This document shows, in pieces, positions 5,588 through 12,074 of a stretch of DNA of 12,074 nt (position 1 is the first letter of the stretch; each line of letters begins with the position of its first letter). Both the position numbers and the translations under genes were made by a program. The notes under the pieces were generated by a model that had not been told where the DNA came from, did no database searches, and saw nothing but the letters and a program-made list of their open reading frames with translations. Origin of the DNA: CAZLBV01 sp964557845 (GTDB lineage: Bacteria; Acidobacteriota; Aminicenantia; Aminicenantales; Aminicenantaceae); contig CAZLBV010000149.1 in the NCBI GenBank assembly GCA_964557845.1, positions 1 through 12,074 on the forward strand, read 5' to 3'.

Positions 5588-7930
5588 TTATTCTGATTTC
5601 CAAAACTCTTTTACCGTATACTCCAACGGACTGTCGTCACTTACTAACAGGGGATTCCATTCTTCTGGAAACAAGCAGTTATACTCCGGCCAATGGTAGC
5701 GGGGATCGATCAGCATCACCACACCCCTATCCGTCTCGGAACGGATCACCCGCCCGGTGGCCTGAAATACCCGGTTCATTCCCTGAAATTGATAAGCAAA
5801 TTTAAACCCAGGCATTTCATTCCGGGAAAAATGCTCTTTAATCAATTCCCTCTCCAAAGAAATGCCGGGGAGACCGACGCCCACTATTACTGCACCTGTC
5901 AAACGATCACCGGCAAGGTCTATTCCTTCACCAAAGATCCCGCCCATAACCACAAATCCAACCAGAGTTTGGCTGTTTTCAGTAGAAAATCGATCCAAAA
6001 AAAGAATGCGTTCTTCTTCAGGCATGGAAGGAGATTGGACCTGTAGAATATGTTGAGGATAGGCTTCTGCATACAAAGGATAAACCATCCTTAAATACTC
6101 ATAGGATGGAAAAAAAACGAGATAATTGCCTTTTTTTGCTTCAACCAGAGCTCCAATCGCCTTCACTAACGACGTGCTGGTCAAGGCGCGGTTTTTATAA
6201 AGAGTGGAAATATCCGTATTCAGTATTAAGCAGAGATTTTCTTTAGGAAAAGGTGAAGGAAATATCCGGACCGTAAGGTCCTTCCGGCATCCCAATACTT
6301 GTGCGAAATAATCCATGGGAGTAATGGTTGCCGAGAAAAGAATAGAAGAGTCGGCACGTTCAAAAGCAGCTTGCATGCTTTCGGAAGGATCCAGACAGAG
6401 GAGTTTCACAGTCACATCCTTTTCAGAGGCATCGATAACAGTAACATAATTGGAATCAAAGTTGTCGGCAACCTTAACAAACCATAGGGTTTCAAAATAT
6501 AGATCCATAAGAGAAAAGCGCAGACCAGGATTTAATGACTGCAGTTTTATTCGTTCAATATACTGGCTTAATCGATTAAGCAGCGGAAGCAAGCCTTCCG
6601 GACGTTCTTTATCATAGCCTTTTTTTTCAAGATTCAGATCTTTGGCGGTACCCCGCATCCAGTTGTTTATCTGCCCCGCCACCTTAAAGATCTCCGGACT
6701 TTTTCCTTTGAGCTTACGGCGCAGATCAGAAAAAGCGGATTTCCGTATCTCCGCAGAAAACATCTGCCGGGACCGGTCAACCAGATTATGAGCTTCATCG
6801 ATAAGAAACACACATGTTAGAGCGTTCTCTGAGAAAAAACGCTTCAAGTAGACTCTTGGATCAAAGGCATAGTTAACATCACAAATAATACAATCTGCCC
6901 ATAAGCATAGATCCAAAGAGAATTCAAAGGGGCAGATCCGGTGTTTTTTTGCCAGGCATTGGATAGTCTCCTGATCGAACACATTGCAGGAAAAAATCTC
7001 AGCCCGAGCTTCCAGCAGCCGATCATAATAGCCTCTGGCATAAGGACAATCTGAGCCCAGACAATACGGCTGTCCACTCAAACATACTTTTTCTTTGGCA
7101 GTTATAGTAACGCATTTAAGATGAAGCCCTGTGTCATTAAATTCCTTTACTGTCTGTTCTGCTATAACCCGCCCGGTGGTCCGGGCAGTTAGATAAAAGA
7201 TCTTTTCAACCTCACCTTCCCCCAAAGCTTTTACAGCAGGAAAAAGTACGGCTGCGGTTTTTCCAATACCGGTTGGAGCCTGGATCATCAATTGCCCCTG
7301 CTTTTTTATGATCTGCCGAACATCCCTCATCATATCCTGCTGGCCAAGACGGTAATCCGGATAAGGAAATTCAGCCGTGGAATTAGATTTATTCCGGACA
7401 CAATACCATTCCAGGAGTTTTTCCTGCCATTTGAGGTATTTTGATAAAATTTCTATGAAAAAAATTTTAAGGTCATCCGATCCATATTCCTCTTTTGAAC
7501 TCCTTATCAATCCTGATTCAAGTTGATAGTAGGTTATTTGAATAAAGATCCGTTCCAGATCCAGATCCGCAGCATATATAAATGCATAGATCTTAGCCTG
7601 AGCAAGATGAAGATAAAGATTTTCCTCCATGAAAATATCCAGGTCCTGCCGGGTTGTTTTTATCTCCTCGATAACCAGACTTCCATCCTCTTCAAAAACA
7701 CCATCTATTCTGCCGTGAATATAGATATAAAATTCCTCTGTCTCGAATTGATAGGAAACCTCAACCTCAGAATTATAATTTTCCGGTCGGGATCTCCGTA
7801 TTTTTTGGTGCCCTCTGATACCGTCATGGGCTGAAGAGCGGCTCGACAGATCAAAAAAACCGGATAGATCTCCTTTTTTGGTGACAAATTCAACCAGATC
7901 ACTAACTGAAATATTGATTTCCTGTTTCAA
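5588..7930 (-). CDS. DinG/XPD-family FeS DNA helicase with N-terminal Cas4-like PD-(D/E)XK nuclease domain
   Basis: A 780-residue superfamily 2 helicase (COG1199, Rad3/XPD/DinG group). Residues 1-130 look like a RecB/Cas4-type PD-(D/E)XK domain: GRIDGV with D76, E89-I-K91, and Q111-x3-Y115. No Cas4-type cysteine cluster is seen within that domain. The helicase part begins near 185 with YPDYRLGQQDMMRDV, Walker A APTGIGKTAA (218-227, K224), and a cysteine-rich insert (C283, C290, C295, C333, and C342/C347/C350) expected to hold the 4Fe-4S cluster of XPD-like helicases. The DEAH box is at 378-381, LFSATITPM at 531-539, a GGIFGEGIDLAGD motif at 663-675 and motif VI QATGRVIR at 723-730. Such enzymes unwind DNA 5' to 3' in repair. 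The start is TTG at 7930, the first start after an in-frame TGA, with GGTGA 9 nt upstream. This N-terminus fits the domain (ISVSDLVEFV). Confidence 0.92.
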   Translation of the reverse strand: MKQEINISVSDLVEFVTKKGDLSGFFDLSSRSSAHDGIRGHQKIRRSRPENYNSEVEVSYQFETEEFYIYIHGRIDGVFEEDGSLVIEEIKTTRQDLDIFMEENLYLHLAQAKIYAFIYAADLDLERIFIQITYYQLESGLIRSSKEEYGSDDLKIFFIEILSKYLKWQEKLLEWYCVRNKSNSTAEFPYPDYRLGQQDMMRDVRQIIKKQGQLMIQAPTGIGKTAAVLFPAVKALGEGEVEKIFYLTARTTGRVIAEQTVKEFNDTGLHLKCVTITAKEKVCLSGQPYCLGSDCPYARGYYDRLLEARAEIFSCNVFDQETIQCLAKKHRICPFEFSLDLCLWADCIICDVNYAFDPRVYLKRFFSENALTCVFLIDEAHNLVDRSRQMFSAEIRKSAFSDLRRKLKGKSPEIFKVAGQINNWMRGTAKDLNLEKKGYDKERPEGLLPLLNRLSQYIERIKLQSLNPGLRFSLMDLYFETLWFVKVADNFDSNYVTVIDASEKDVTVKLLCLDPSESMQAAFERADSSILFSATITPMDYFAQVLGCRKDLTVRIFPSPFPKENLCLILNTDISTLYKNRALTSTSLVKAIGALVEAKKGNYLVFFPSYEYLRMVYPLYAEAYPQHILQVQSPSMPEEERILFLDRFSTENSQTLVGFVVMGGIFGEGIDLAGDRLTGAVIVGVGLPGISLERELIKEHFSRNEMPGFKFAYQFQGMNRVFQATGRVIRSETDRGVVMLIDPRYHWPEYNCLFPEEWNPLLVSDDSPLEYTVKEFWKSE

Positions 7931-7960
7931 TTTATATGTTCACCATTTTGTACACCTTAT

Positions 7961-7989
7961 TATATACAGAAATATAATGTGTTTCTCAA
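7961..7989 (-). promoter_or_regulatory. Candidate promoter for the helicase gene
   Basis: On the reverse strand TTGAGA (7984-7989, five of six) is followed after 17 bp by TATATA (7961-7966). An overlapping perfect TATAAT (7959-7964) has a 19-bp spacer. Transcription would start about 25 nt before the TTG start at 7930. Confidence 0.5.
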
Positions 7990-8051
7990 GCTAATTTTTT
8001 AAGAAATTTAGCGATTGAATTGTGAGAATCTTGTTAAATCAAAAGGATAAT

Positions 8052-8069
8052 TTTCGCTTAACCGCGAAA
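8052..8069 (-). other. Small stem-loop just after the 108-residue membrane gene
   Basis: TTTCGC and GCGAAA form a perfect 6-bp stem around a 6-nt loop, 1 nt beyond the stop codon of the membrane protein gene. No T-run follows on the reverse strand, so it is a poor intrinsic terminator, although its position at the end of the unit is suggestive. Confidence 0.3.
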
Positions 8070-8070
8070 T

Positions 8071-8397
8071 TCAGATCCATCCCAATTCACTGAACTGAGG
8101 GAAGCCTCTTTGCCACATCCACCATACTAAAAATAGGATTAGACTGAAGAGCATCAGAATATTTTTAGTTCTATCAATGGTTTTATGAGAACTATCAAAT
8201 CCCTCCTCTTTTACATTTATTTTTTTAAACAAAATATATACAAACGGAATAATGACAAAGGGGGTAAAAAGGTCAAACCCATCCCCAAAGGAAACAGGTT
8301 CCCATAAATAGCCGTTAAGAAAGGCAGGAAGAACCAAAAAACAGGCAAACAAAAATCCATAAATCATTAACATGAAACTAATATTTTCTTTTTTCAT
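8071..8397 (-). CDS. Small membrane protein, three predicted helices, unknown function
   Basis: A 108-residue hydrophobic protein with predicted membrane segments near 7-27 (SFMLMIYGFLFACFLVLPAF), 43-60 (LFTPFVIIPFVYILFK) and 78-95 (KNILMLFSLILFLVWWMW). The loop VSFGDGFDLF lies between the first two, and a polar linker KINVKEEGFDSSHKTIDRTK between the second and third. I do not recognise the family. The ATG at 8397 is preferred over a TTG at 8409, because the purine-rich GAGAGAAG lies directly upstream and the TTG would overlap the upstream stop codon. It follows the Omp85 remnant by 8 nt and is presumably co-transcribed with it. The C-terminus ends soon after the third helix, so a truncated longer protein cannot be excluded. 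Confidence 0.65.
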   Translation of the reverse strand: MKKENISFMLMIYGFLFACFLVLPAFLNGYLWEPVSFGDGFDLFTPFVIIPFVYILFKKINVKEEGFDSSHKTIDRTKNILMLFSLILFLVWWMWQRGFPQFSELGWI

Positions 8398-8405
8398 ATC
8401 TTCTC

Positions 8406-8819
8406 TCAAAAAATATGTCCAAAATTAAAATAAATACCTATCCCTTCCTGGCTGAAACCCATATCAAAACGGACTACAAAATTTTCCAAATAATAGCGTA
8501 ATCCCCACCCTGCATTTACCTTCACAGCACTCTGGAACATTTCAGAAAAAGAAGTCCACACTGATCCGGCATCAAGCAATAGATTACCGCCTAATTTCTT
8601 CCAGAGAGGAAATCTATATTCAGCATTAACCAGCCATTTTCCTTTACCTCCGTAACCAAACCCTATATCCGTATCAAACATCAAGATGGGAAAGATACTC
8701 ATAGAGCTTTTACCATTTTCAAGAGAATCTGCATAAAGATCATTGTGGAACATCACCAGAAAAAACAATCCCGATAAAGTAAAAAGACATATTAACCTGA
8801 ATAATTTGGATTTTTTCAT
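8406..8819 (-). CDS. Omp85/BamA-TamA-like outer-membrane protein with apparent internal deletion
   Basis: A 137-residue protein with a signal peptide (about 1-30, cleavage after LYA). It then has SIFPILMFDTDIGFGYGGKG (41-60), typical of the start of the beta-barrel in small BamA/TamA-family proteins. It passes straight into WLVNAEYRFPLWKKLGGNLL (62-81), then LDAGSVW, GWGLRYYLENFVVRFDMGFS and the terminal GIGIYFNFGHIF. That second part is the classic C-terminal end of Omp85 barrels, including the phenylalanine-terminated beta-signal. Full-length homologues of this form are, from memory, about 350-400 residues, so the middle strands appear to be missing in frame near residues 59-62. The ATG at 8819 has AAGGA/GGAAGG 5-8 nt upstream; the longer GTG reading at 8825 was rejected. 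With so few strands it probably cannot form a full barrel alone. The frame is intact, so it may still be expressed. Confidence 0.75.
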   Translation of the reverse strand: MKKSKLFRLICLFTLSGLFFLVMFHNDLYADSLENGKSSMSIFPILMFDTDIGFGYGGKGKWLVNAEYRFPLWKKLGGNLLLDAGSVWTSFSEMFQSAVKVNAGWGLRYYLENFVVRFDMGFSQEGIGIYFNFGHIF

Positions 8820-8840
8820 AACCACCTTCCTTTTATTACC

Positions 8841-8869
8841 ATATAAATAATTTAAAGAAAATGAATCAA
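8841..8869 (-). promoter_or_regulatory. Candidate promoter for the Omp85-remnant unit
   Basis: On the reverse strand TTGATT (8864-8869) and TTATAT (8841-8846) are 17 bp apart. The -10 match is weak, as is common for activator-dependent promoters. The -35 lies next to and in phase with the 11-bp repeats just upstream. Confidence 0.35.
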
Positions 8870-8902
8870 AGAGTTGTTAAAAAGATGTTAAGATTTTGTA
8901 AA
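8864..8902 (-). promoter_or_regulatory. PhoP/PhoB-like operator: TTAACA-type boxes at 11-bp period
   Basis: Read on the reverse strand the boxes are TTTACA (8897-8902), TTAACA (8886-8891), TTAACA (8875-8880) and a degenerate TTGATT (8864-8869), each separated by 5 nt. This exactly periodic array matches the form of Bacillus subtilis PhoP sites (TTAACA repeats with 5-bp gaps), and more generally the tandem sites of OmpR/PhoB-family response regulators. It ends at the -35 position of the Omp85-remnant gene, 45-83 nt before the ATG, where an activator would bind. AT-richness makes chance matches possible. Confidence 0.45.
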
Positions 8903-9218
8903 AAAATAGAATCAAATTTCCATAATGCTGGGAATGTATTGAAAGATCAAAGCTAAATGAAATATTAACCTGGAGTATTCATGAGTGGCATTTTTTATTG
9001 CTAGTTCAGATTAAAAAGATGGCGATAAAACTCGAATAAATACTTTGTTCAGATATGGTTTGTACCGGGAGAAAAGAAATGTGAGAGCCGGTGTGACAAC
9101 ACATAACAACATAAAAAATCCCGCCACTGTGCTTAATTCCACATGAAAAACTCACGGGCGATCCGGCTGAAATCCATCCAGTGCCCTCTGGCTTTAGCAG
9201 CAGCATATTCGGCCTTGA
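8903..9218. other. Intergenic stretch with no supported gene
   Basis: This gap between the Omp85-remnant promoter region and the end of the prolyl oligopeptidase gene holds no convincing gene. A 66-codon reverse frame at 9006-9206 has low-complexity, cysteine-rich coding with no family. In another reverse frame, ending in TAA at 9133-9135, the residues IKAEYAAAKARGHWMDFSRI then AREFFMWN look protein-like but have no start codon. No strong hairpin followed by a T-run was found. Confidence 0.5.
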
Positions 9219-11348
9219 TTATGGTTGTATATTCATATTGTAAAAAAGAAAAGAAAACTCATCAGCTAATTCTTCGATCATCTTTGAGACATTGCTCGAG
9301 CCGTGTCCGGATTTGGTTTCGATCCGGATGAGAACGGGATTTTTTCCTGCATGTTTTTCCTGAAGAGTAGCAATAAATTTAAACGAATGGGCCGGAACCA
9401 CTCTATCGTCATGGTCAGCAGTGGTAACCAAGGTTGCCGGATAAGAAACTCCATCTTTAATGTTGTGCAGCGGTGAATATTTATACAAATATTCGAACTG
9501 GTCCTGTTTATCACTGGAGCCGTATTCGACCACCCAGCCCCATCCTACCGTGAACTTATGGAAACGAAGCATATCCATGACTCCTACTGCCGGAAGCGCC
9601 ACTTTAAACAGCTCTGGCCGCTGAGTCATACAGGCACCGACCAGCAGGCCCCCATTGGAGCCACCCGATATCGCCAATCTTTCTGAGGAGGTGTAATTTT
9701 CTGCGATCAAATACTCGGCTGCGCTGATAAAATCATCAAACACATTCTGCTTCTTTTCCAACATTCCAGCCTTGTGCCATTCTTCTCCGTACTCGCCGCC
9801 ACCGCGCAGGTTAGGCTGTGCGAACACACCATCGTTCTCAAGGAGGACAGTAATGGTGGGATTGAAATAAGGAGTCAGACTGATATTAAACCCGCCATAG
9901 GCCGTCAGCAGCGTAGGTCGCTTCCCATCTAAGGATAATCCTTGTTTATGCACCACAAACATCGGCACACGGGTTCCATCCTTACTGGTGTAAAAAACCT
10001 GATTTGTCACATAATCATCAGGATCAAATGGAACTTCTGTACGGTAATAGACTTCCGACTCCCCGGTAGCTATGGTATATTTATAAATCGTAGGCGGAAA
10101 GGTAAAGGAAGAAAAAGAATAAAAGATAAAGGTATCATCTGGTTTTCCTGAAAAGCCATAGGTAGAACCCAGGGCTGGTAATTCAATTTCCCTTTCAAGT
10201 TTTCCCTTTAGATCATATTGGTAAACTCGAGTGGATGCATCCTTCAGATAACTGCAGAACAATTTTTTACCAGCGGTCCCTGCTCCTTCCAGAGTATCTT
10301 CTGCCTCAGCGATTACAGTCGACCAATTTTCTTTTTGAGGATCAAGAGGATCTATGAGAGCCACTTTATACTTGGGAGCATCGATGTTTGTATAGACTAA
10401 AAACCCTCCTTCTATGCTGTCGATAACATAACTGTCATAGTCAAAGCCTGAGATCAAAGGTTTGAAGGGAGCATCAAGCGGATCGCCGGCAGGACGGTAA
10501 TAGAGTTCATTGCCGGATGTCCCCTCGGAAACATTAAGGATCAAAAATTGCTTGTCTTCTGTTATAGCGACATTCATATAACGGTAAGGATGATCAGGAT
10601 CTTCATAGACTAAAACATCCTCTTCCAGCGGATCACCCAATTTATGGAAGTATATCTTTTGAAACTGATTGGCTGCCGTTAATTCCTGACCTTCATCCGG
10701 CTTTTCGTAACCACTGTAATAAAATCCGTCACCAAACCAGGCTAATCCAGTGAACTTGACCCATTGTATCCGGTCGGGCAATTCATTTTTGGTTTCAATC
10801 TCATAAACACGGATCTCCTGCCAGTCGGATCCGGCCTCGGAACGCAGCACGCCTATATAGCGGTGATCTTGCGAATAGGATGCCAGAGAAATGCGGATGG
10901 TCCCATCCGGAGAAAGCGAATTGGGATCGATGAAGACCTCCGGTTCCCCTTCCAGTCCTTTTTGTATATAGATAACGGATTGGTTTTGCAGTCCTTCATT
11001 GCGGGTGTAGAAATAATATTCCCCAACCTTCCAAGGCGCAGACTGTTTGGGATAATTATACAGCTCCCTTACCCGCTCCAGAACCGAATCCCGGAAAGGA
11101 ATATTCTCCAGATAGGAGAAAGTGACTTCATTCTGTGCCTCAACCCATTGTTCCACCTCTTCAGATTGATCATCTTCCAGCCATCTATAAGGATCCGGAA
11201 CCTCGGTTCCGAAATAATCGTCCACATGATCGACTTTTTTCGTGTCCGGATAGGTTAAAGACGGCTGGTCTGAAGTCTCAGACTGTTTCTGGCAAGCTGG
11301 TATTAAAGCCACCATAAAAACAAATAGTAAGAGTAATAGCTTATTCAT
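9219..11348 (-). CDS. Prolyl oligopeptidase (family S9A), predicted lipoprotein
   Basis: A 709-residue serine peptidase that cleaves short peptides after proline. The signal MNKLLLLLFVFMVALIPAC places the likely acylated cysteine at 19, so it is exported and anchored rather than cytoplasmic. The N-terminal propeller region starts with YPDTKKVDHVDDYFGTEVPD (33-52) and PYRWLED. The catalytic alpha/beta-hydrolase domain (from about 445) has GGFNISLTP (485-493), NLRGGGEYGEEWHKAG (513-528), the nucleophile in GGSNGG (S564), Asp in DHDDRV (D647, with R649 next to it) and His in KSGHG (H682). The triad is complete and the length is normal for S9A. The ATG at 11348 has AAAGGAG 6 nt upstream; a TTG reading 24 nt earlier was rejected. 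It is monocistronic in appearance, with a large inverted repeat at its promoter. Confidence 0.95.
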   Translation of the reverse strand: MNKLLLLLFVFMVALIPACQKQSETSDQPSLTYPDTKKVDHVDDYFGTEVPDPYRWLEDDQSEEVEQWVEAQNEVTFSYLENIPFRDSVLERVRELYNYPKQSAPWKVGEYYFYTRNEGLQNQSVIYIQKGLEGEPEVFIDPNSLSPDGTIRISLASYSQDHRYIGVLRSEAGSDWQEIRVYEIETKNELPDRIQWVKFTGLAWFGDGFYYSGYEKPDEGQELTAANQFQKIYFHKLGDPLEEDVLVYEDPDHPYRYMNVAITEDKQFLILNVSEGTSGNELYYRPAGDPLDAPFKPLISGFDYDSYVIDSIEGGFLVYTNIDAPKYKVALIDPLDPQKENWSTVIAEAEDTLEGAGTAGKKLFCSYLKDASTRVYQYDLKGKLEREIELPALGSTYGFSGKPDDTFIFYSFSSFTFPPTIYKYTIATGESEVYYRTEVPFDPDDYVTNQVFYTSKDGTRVPMFVVHKQGLSLDGKRPTLLTAYGGFNISLTPYFNPTITVLLENDGVFAQPNLRGGGEYGEEWHKAGMLEKKQNVFDDFISAAEYLIAENYTSSERLAISGGSNGGLLVGACMTQRPELFKVALPAVGVMDMLRFHKFTVGWGWVVEYGSSDKQDQFEYLYKYSPLHNIKDGVSYPATLVTTADHDDRVVPAHSFKFIATLQEKHAGKNPVLIRIETKSGHGSSNVSKMIEELADEFSFLFYNMNIQP

Positions 11349-11382
11349 CTGTTTCTCCTTTCTATAATACAAATGCTAAGAT

Positions 11383-11388
11383 ATTATA
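11383..11388 (-). promoter_or_regulatory. -10 element of the prolyl oligopeptidase promoter
   Basis: A perfect TATAAT on the reverse strand, 35 nt before the ATG, lies inside the perfect 12-bp palindrome ATATTATAATAT (11381-11392). No good -35 is seen at 16-18 bp. The -35 position is occupied by the 13-bp inverted repeat, suggesting dependence on, or repression by, a DNA-binding protein. Confidence 0.45.
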
Positions 11389-11389
11389 A

Positions 11390-11423
11390 TATCATATTTT
11401 AAATCAATCATTAAAATATGATA
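11390..11423. repeat. Perfect 13-bp inverted repeat upstream of the prolyl oligopeptidase gene
   Basis: Arms TATCATATTTTAA (11390-11402) and TTAAAATATGATA (11411-11423) are perfect reverse complements around the 8-nt spacer ATCAATCA. Relative to the TATAAT at 11383-11388 the repeat covers the -35 region. It would not be in the transcript, so it is better read as a dimeric regulator operator than as an RNA hairpin. Confidence 0.75.
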
Positions 11424-11508
11424 AAAAGGCAGTATCTGTTGGGTTAAACTGACAGAGAGAAATCCAATTTGAAGACTCAACGATTATTTTTGTAGCGACT
11501 TATGCCAG

Positions 11509-11537
11509 TTGAATTTTATTAAAAGTTTTGCTATTTT
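11509..11537 (+). promoter_or_regulatory. Candidate extended -10 promoter for the cytochrome/CopD-like gene
   Basis: TTGAAT (11509-11514) is followed by a 17-bp spacer and TATTTT (11532-11537), with TGC directly before the -10, forming an extended -10. Transcription would start about 45 nt before the ATG at 11588. Confidence 0.45.
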
Positions 11538-11587
11538 CATTTCATAGGGAAAAATGGAAGTTTTTATTTCAAAGGATTAAGCTCAGC

Positions 11588-12074
11588 ATGCAAAAGAGAA
11601 ATTTTATCATTTTTATTTCTATCATTCTCTCTTTTTCGTTCATATCGATGTTGATACCTAATCAAAATTACGCCACAGTCGAACTGGCGGAACAGACAGG
11701 CAAAGATTGTGGTGCCTGCCACATCAATCCTGATGGAGGCGGGGAACTAACAAAAGAAGGAAAAACCTATCTTCTCCAGCAACCCTCATCCTATTCTCTC
11801 CGTCGGCTGATCCGCTTGGTATCGGGATTTCTGCATATATTTATGGGAATTTTTTGGTTTGGAACCATTCTTTATATTCACTTGGTCCTCAAACCCACCT
11901 ATGCAGCCTCAGGGCTTCCTCGAAGAGAGGTAAAAATAGGACTTTTGTCAATTATAGTGATGGCTGTTACCGGAACGATCCTGACCGTATTCCGATTTGA
12001 TTCATTTTCTTCGATCTTCCAATCCCGTTTTGGGATCCTGCTGTTTATAAAAATCATCTTATTTCTCATCATGG
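11588..12074 (+). CDS. Cytochrome c/CopD-like membrane fusion protein, N-terminal part (3' end beyond window)
   Basis: 162 residues are visible, open to the right edge. Residues 6-24 form a signal or anchor helix (FIIFISIILSFSFISMLIP). Then TGKDCGACHINPDGGGELTK (37-56) contains a c-type heme site, C41-x2-C44-H45, followed by the glycine-rich GGG seen in small sulfur/diheme-type cytochromes. After a basic patch (SLRRLIRL), three hydrophobic segments begin: about 78-99 (SGFLHIFMGIFWFGTILYIHL), 115-135 and 147-162. They resemble the CopD/DUF4149-type membrane domain, with conserved-looking H83, H98 and an RFGILLFIK motif. The heme domain would face the periplasm; electron transfer or copper handling are possible roles, not proven. 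The ATG at 11588 has AAGGA 11 nt upstream. The gene is divergent from the prolyl oligopeptidase across 239 bp. Confidence 0.78.
   Translation, partial: MQKRNFIIFISIILSFSFISMLIPNQNYATVELAEQTGKDCGACHINPDGGGELTKEGKTYLLQQPSSYSLRRLIRLVSGFLHIFMGIFWFGTILYIHLVLKPTYAASGLPRREVKIGLLSIIVMAVTGTILTVFRFDSFSSIFQSRFGILLFIKIILFLIM

Noticed and set aside
5693..7834. Several forward open frames of 62-117 codons
   Set aside because: All are shadows antisense to the helicase gene, whose frame carries every helicase motif.
8051..8070. Stem-loop as an intrinsic terminator
   Set aside because: The stem is only 6 bp and no T-run follows on either strand; listed only as a stem-loop.
9006..9206. 66-codon reverse frame after the prolyl oligopeptidase
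   Set aside because: Composition is odd, with scattered cysteines and no domain; it has only a weak AAGG before the start, and a different frame in the same place looks more protein-like.
10764..11258. 164-codon forward open frame
   Set aside because: It lies wholly antisense to the prolyl oligopeptidase, which has complete motifs, and it has no recognisable domain or ribosome site.

Overview
The window suggests a diderm (Gram-negative type) bacterium of moderate to low GC. Four proteins carry lipoprotein or Sec signal peptides, one is an Omp85-type outer-membrane barrel fragment, and the genes have ordinary bacterial Shine-Dalgarno sites. The mix of families looks most like Acidobacteriota relatives such as Candidatus Aminicenantota: a DUF6599-like protein, a DUF6786-like protein, a Cas4-like/DinG helicase, a cytochrome c-CopD-like fusion and a URO-D-like methyltransferase. 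That placement is an inference from recollection of the families, not a measured result. There is no CRISPR array, tRNA, rRNA, transposase or phage gene in the window.

Layout. 1-277 (-): 5' part of a uroporphyrinogen-decarboxylase-family gene running off the left edge. 378-1890 (-): two overlapping sugar genes, a PfkB-family kinase followed by a D-lyxose isomerase of the B. subtilis YdaE type. Together they could convert an aldose to a ketose and phosphorylate it. 1983-2984 (-): membrane-anchored DUF6599-like protein. 3198-4439 (+): DUF6786-like lipoprotein, divergent from the previous gene. 4464-4655 (-): tiny two-helix membrane protein. 4798-5562 (+): TPR lipoprotein. 5588-7930 (-): large helicase with an N-terminal PD-(D/E)XK nuclease-like domain and an XPD/DinG FeS-type helicase. 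8071-8819 (-): a two-gene unit made of an apparently internally deleted Omp85 barrel protein and a small membrane protein. 9219-11348 (-): prolyl oligopeptidase (S9A) lipoprotein. 11588-12074 (+): 5' part of a cytochrome c/CopD-like membrane fusion running off the right edge.

The region reads as a set of mostly independent transcription units rather than one operon. The only tightly packed pairs are kinase-isomerase (14-nt overlap) and Omp85 remnant-membrane protein (8-nt gap).

The most interesting signals are: (i) the Omp85-like gene, which joins the start of the barrel to its last strands; (ii) three TTAACA-like boxes at an exact 11-bp period upstream of that gene, resembling a PhoP/PhoB-type operator; (iii) three AGGATC repeats at an exact 11-bp period over the ribosome binding site of the kinase; (iv) a perfect 13-bp inverted repeat upstream of the prolyl oligopeptidase; and (v) the heme c-CopD-like fusion. 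No complete new multi-gene system is demonstrable from this window.
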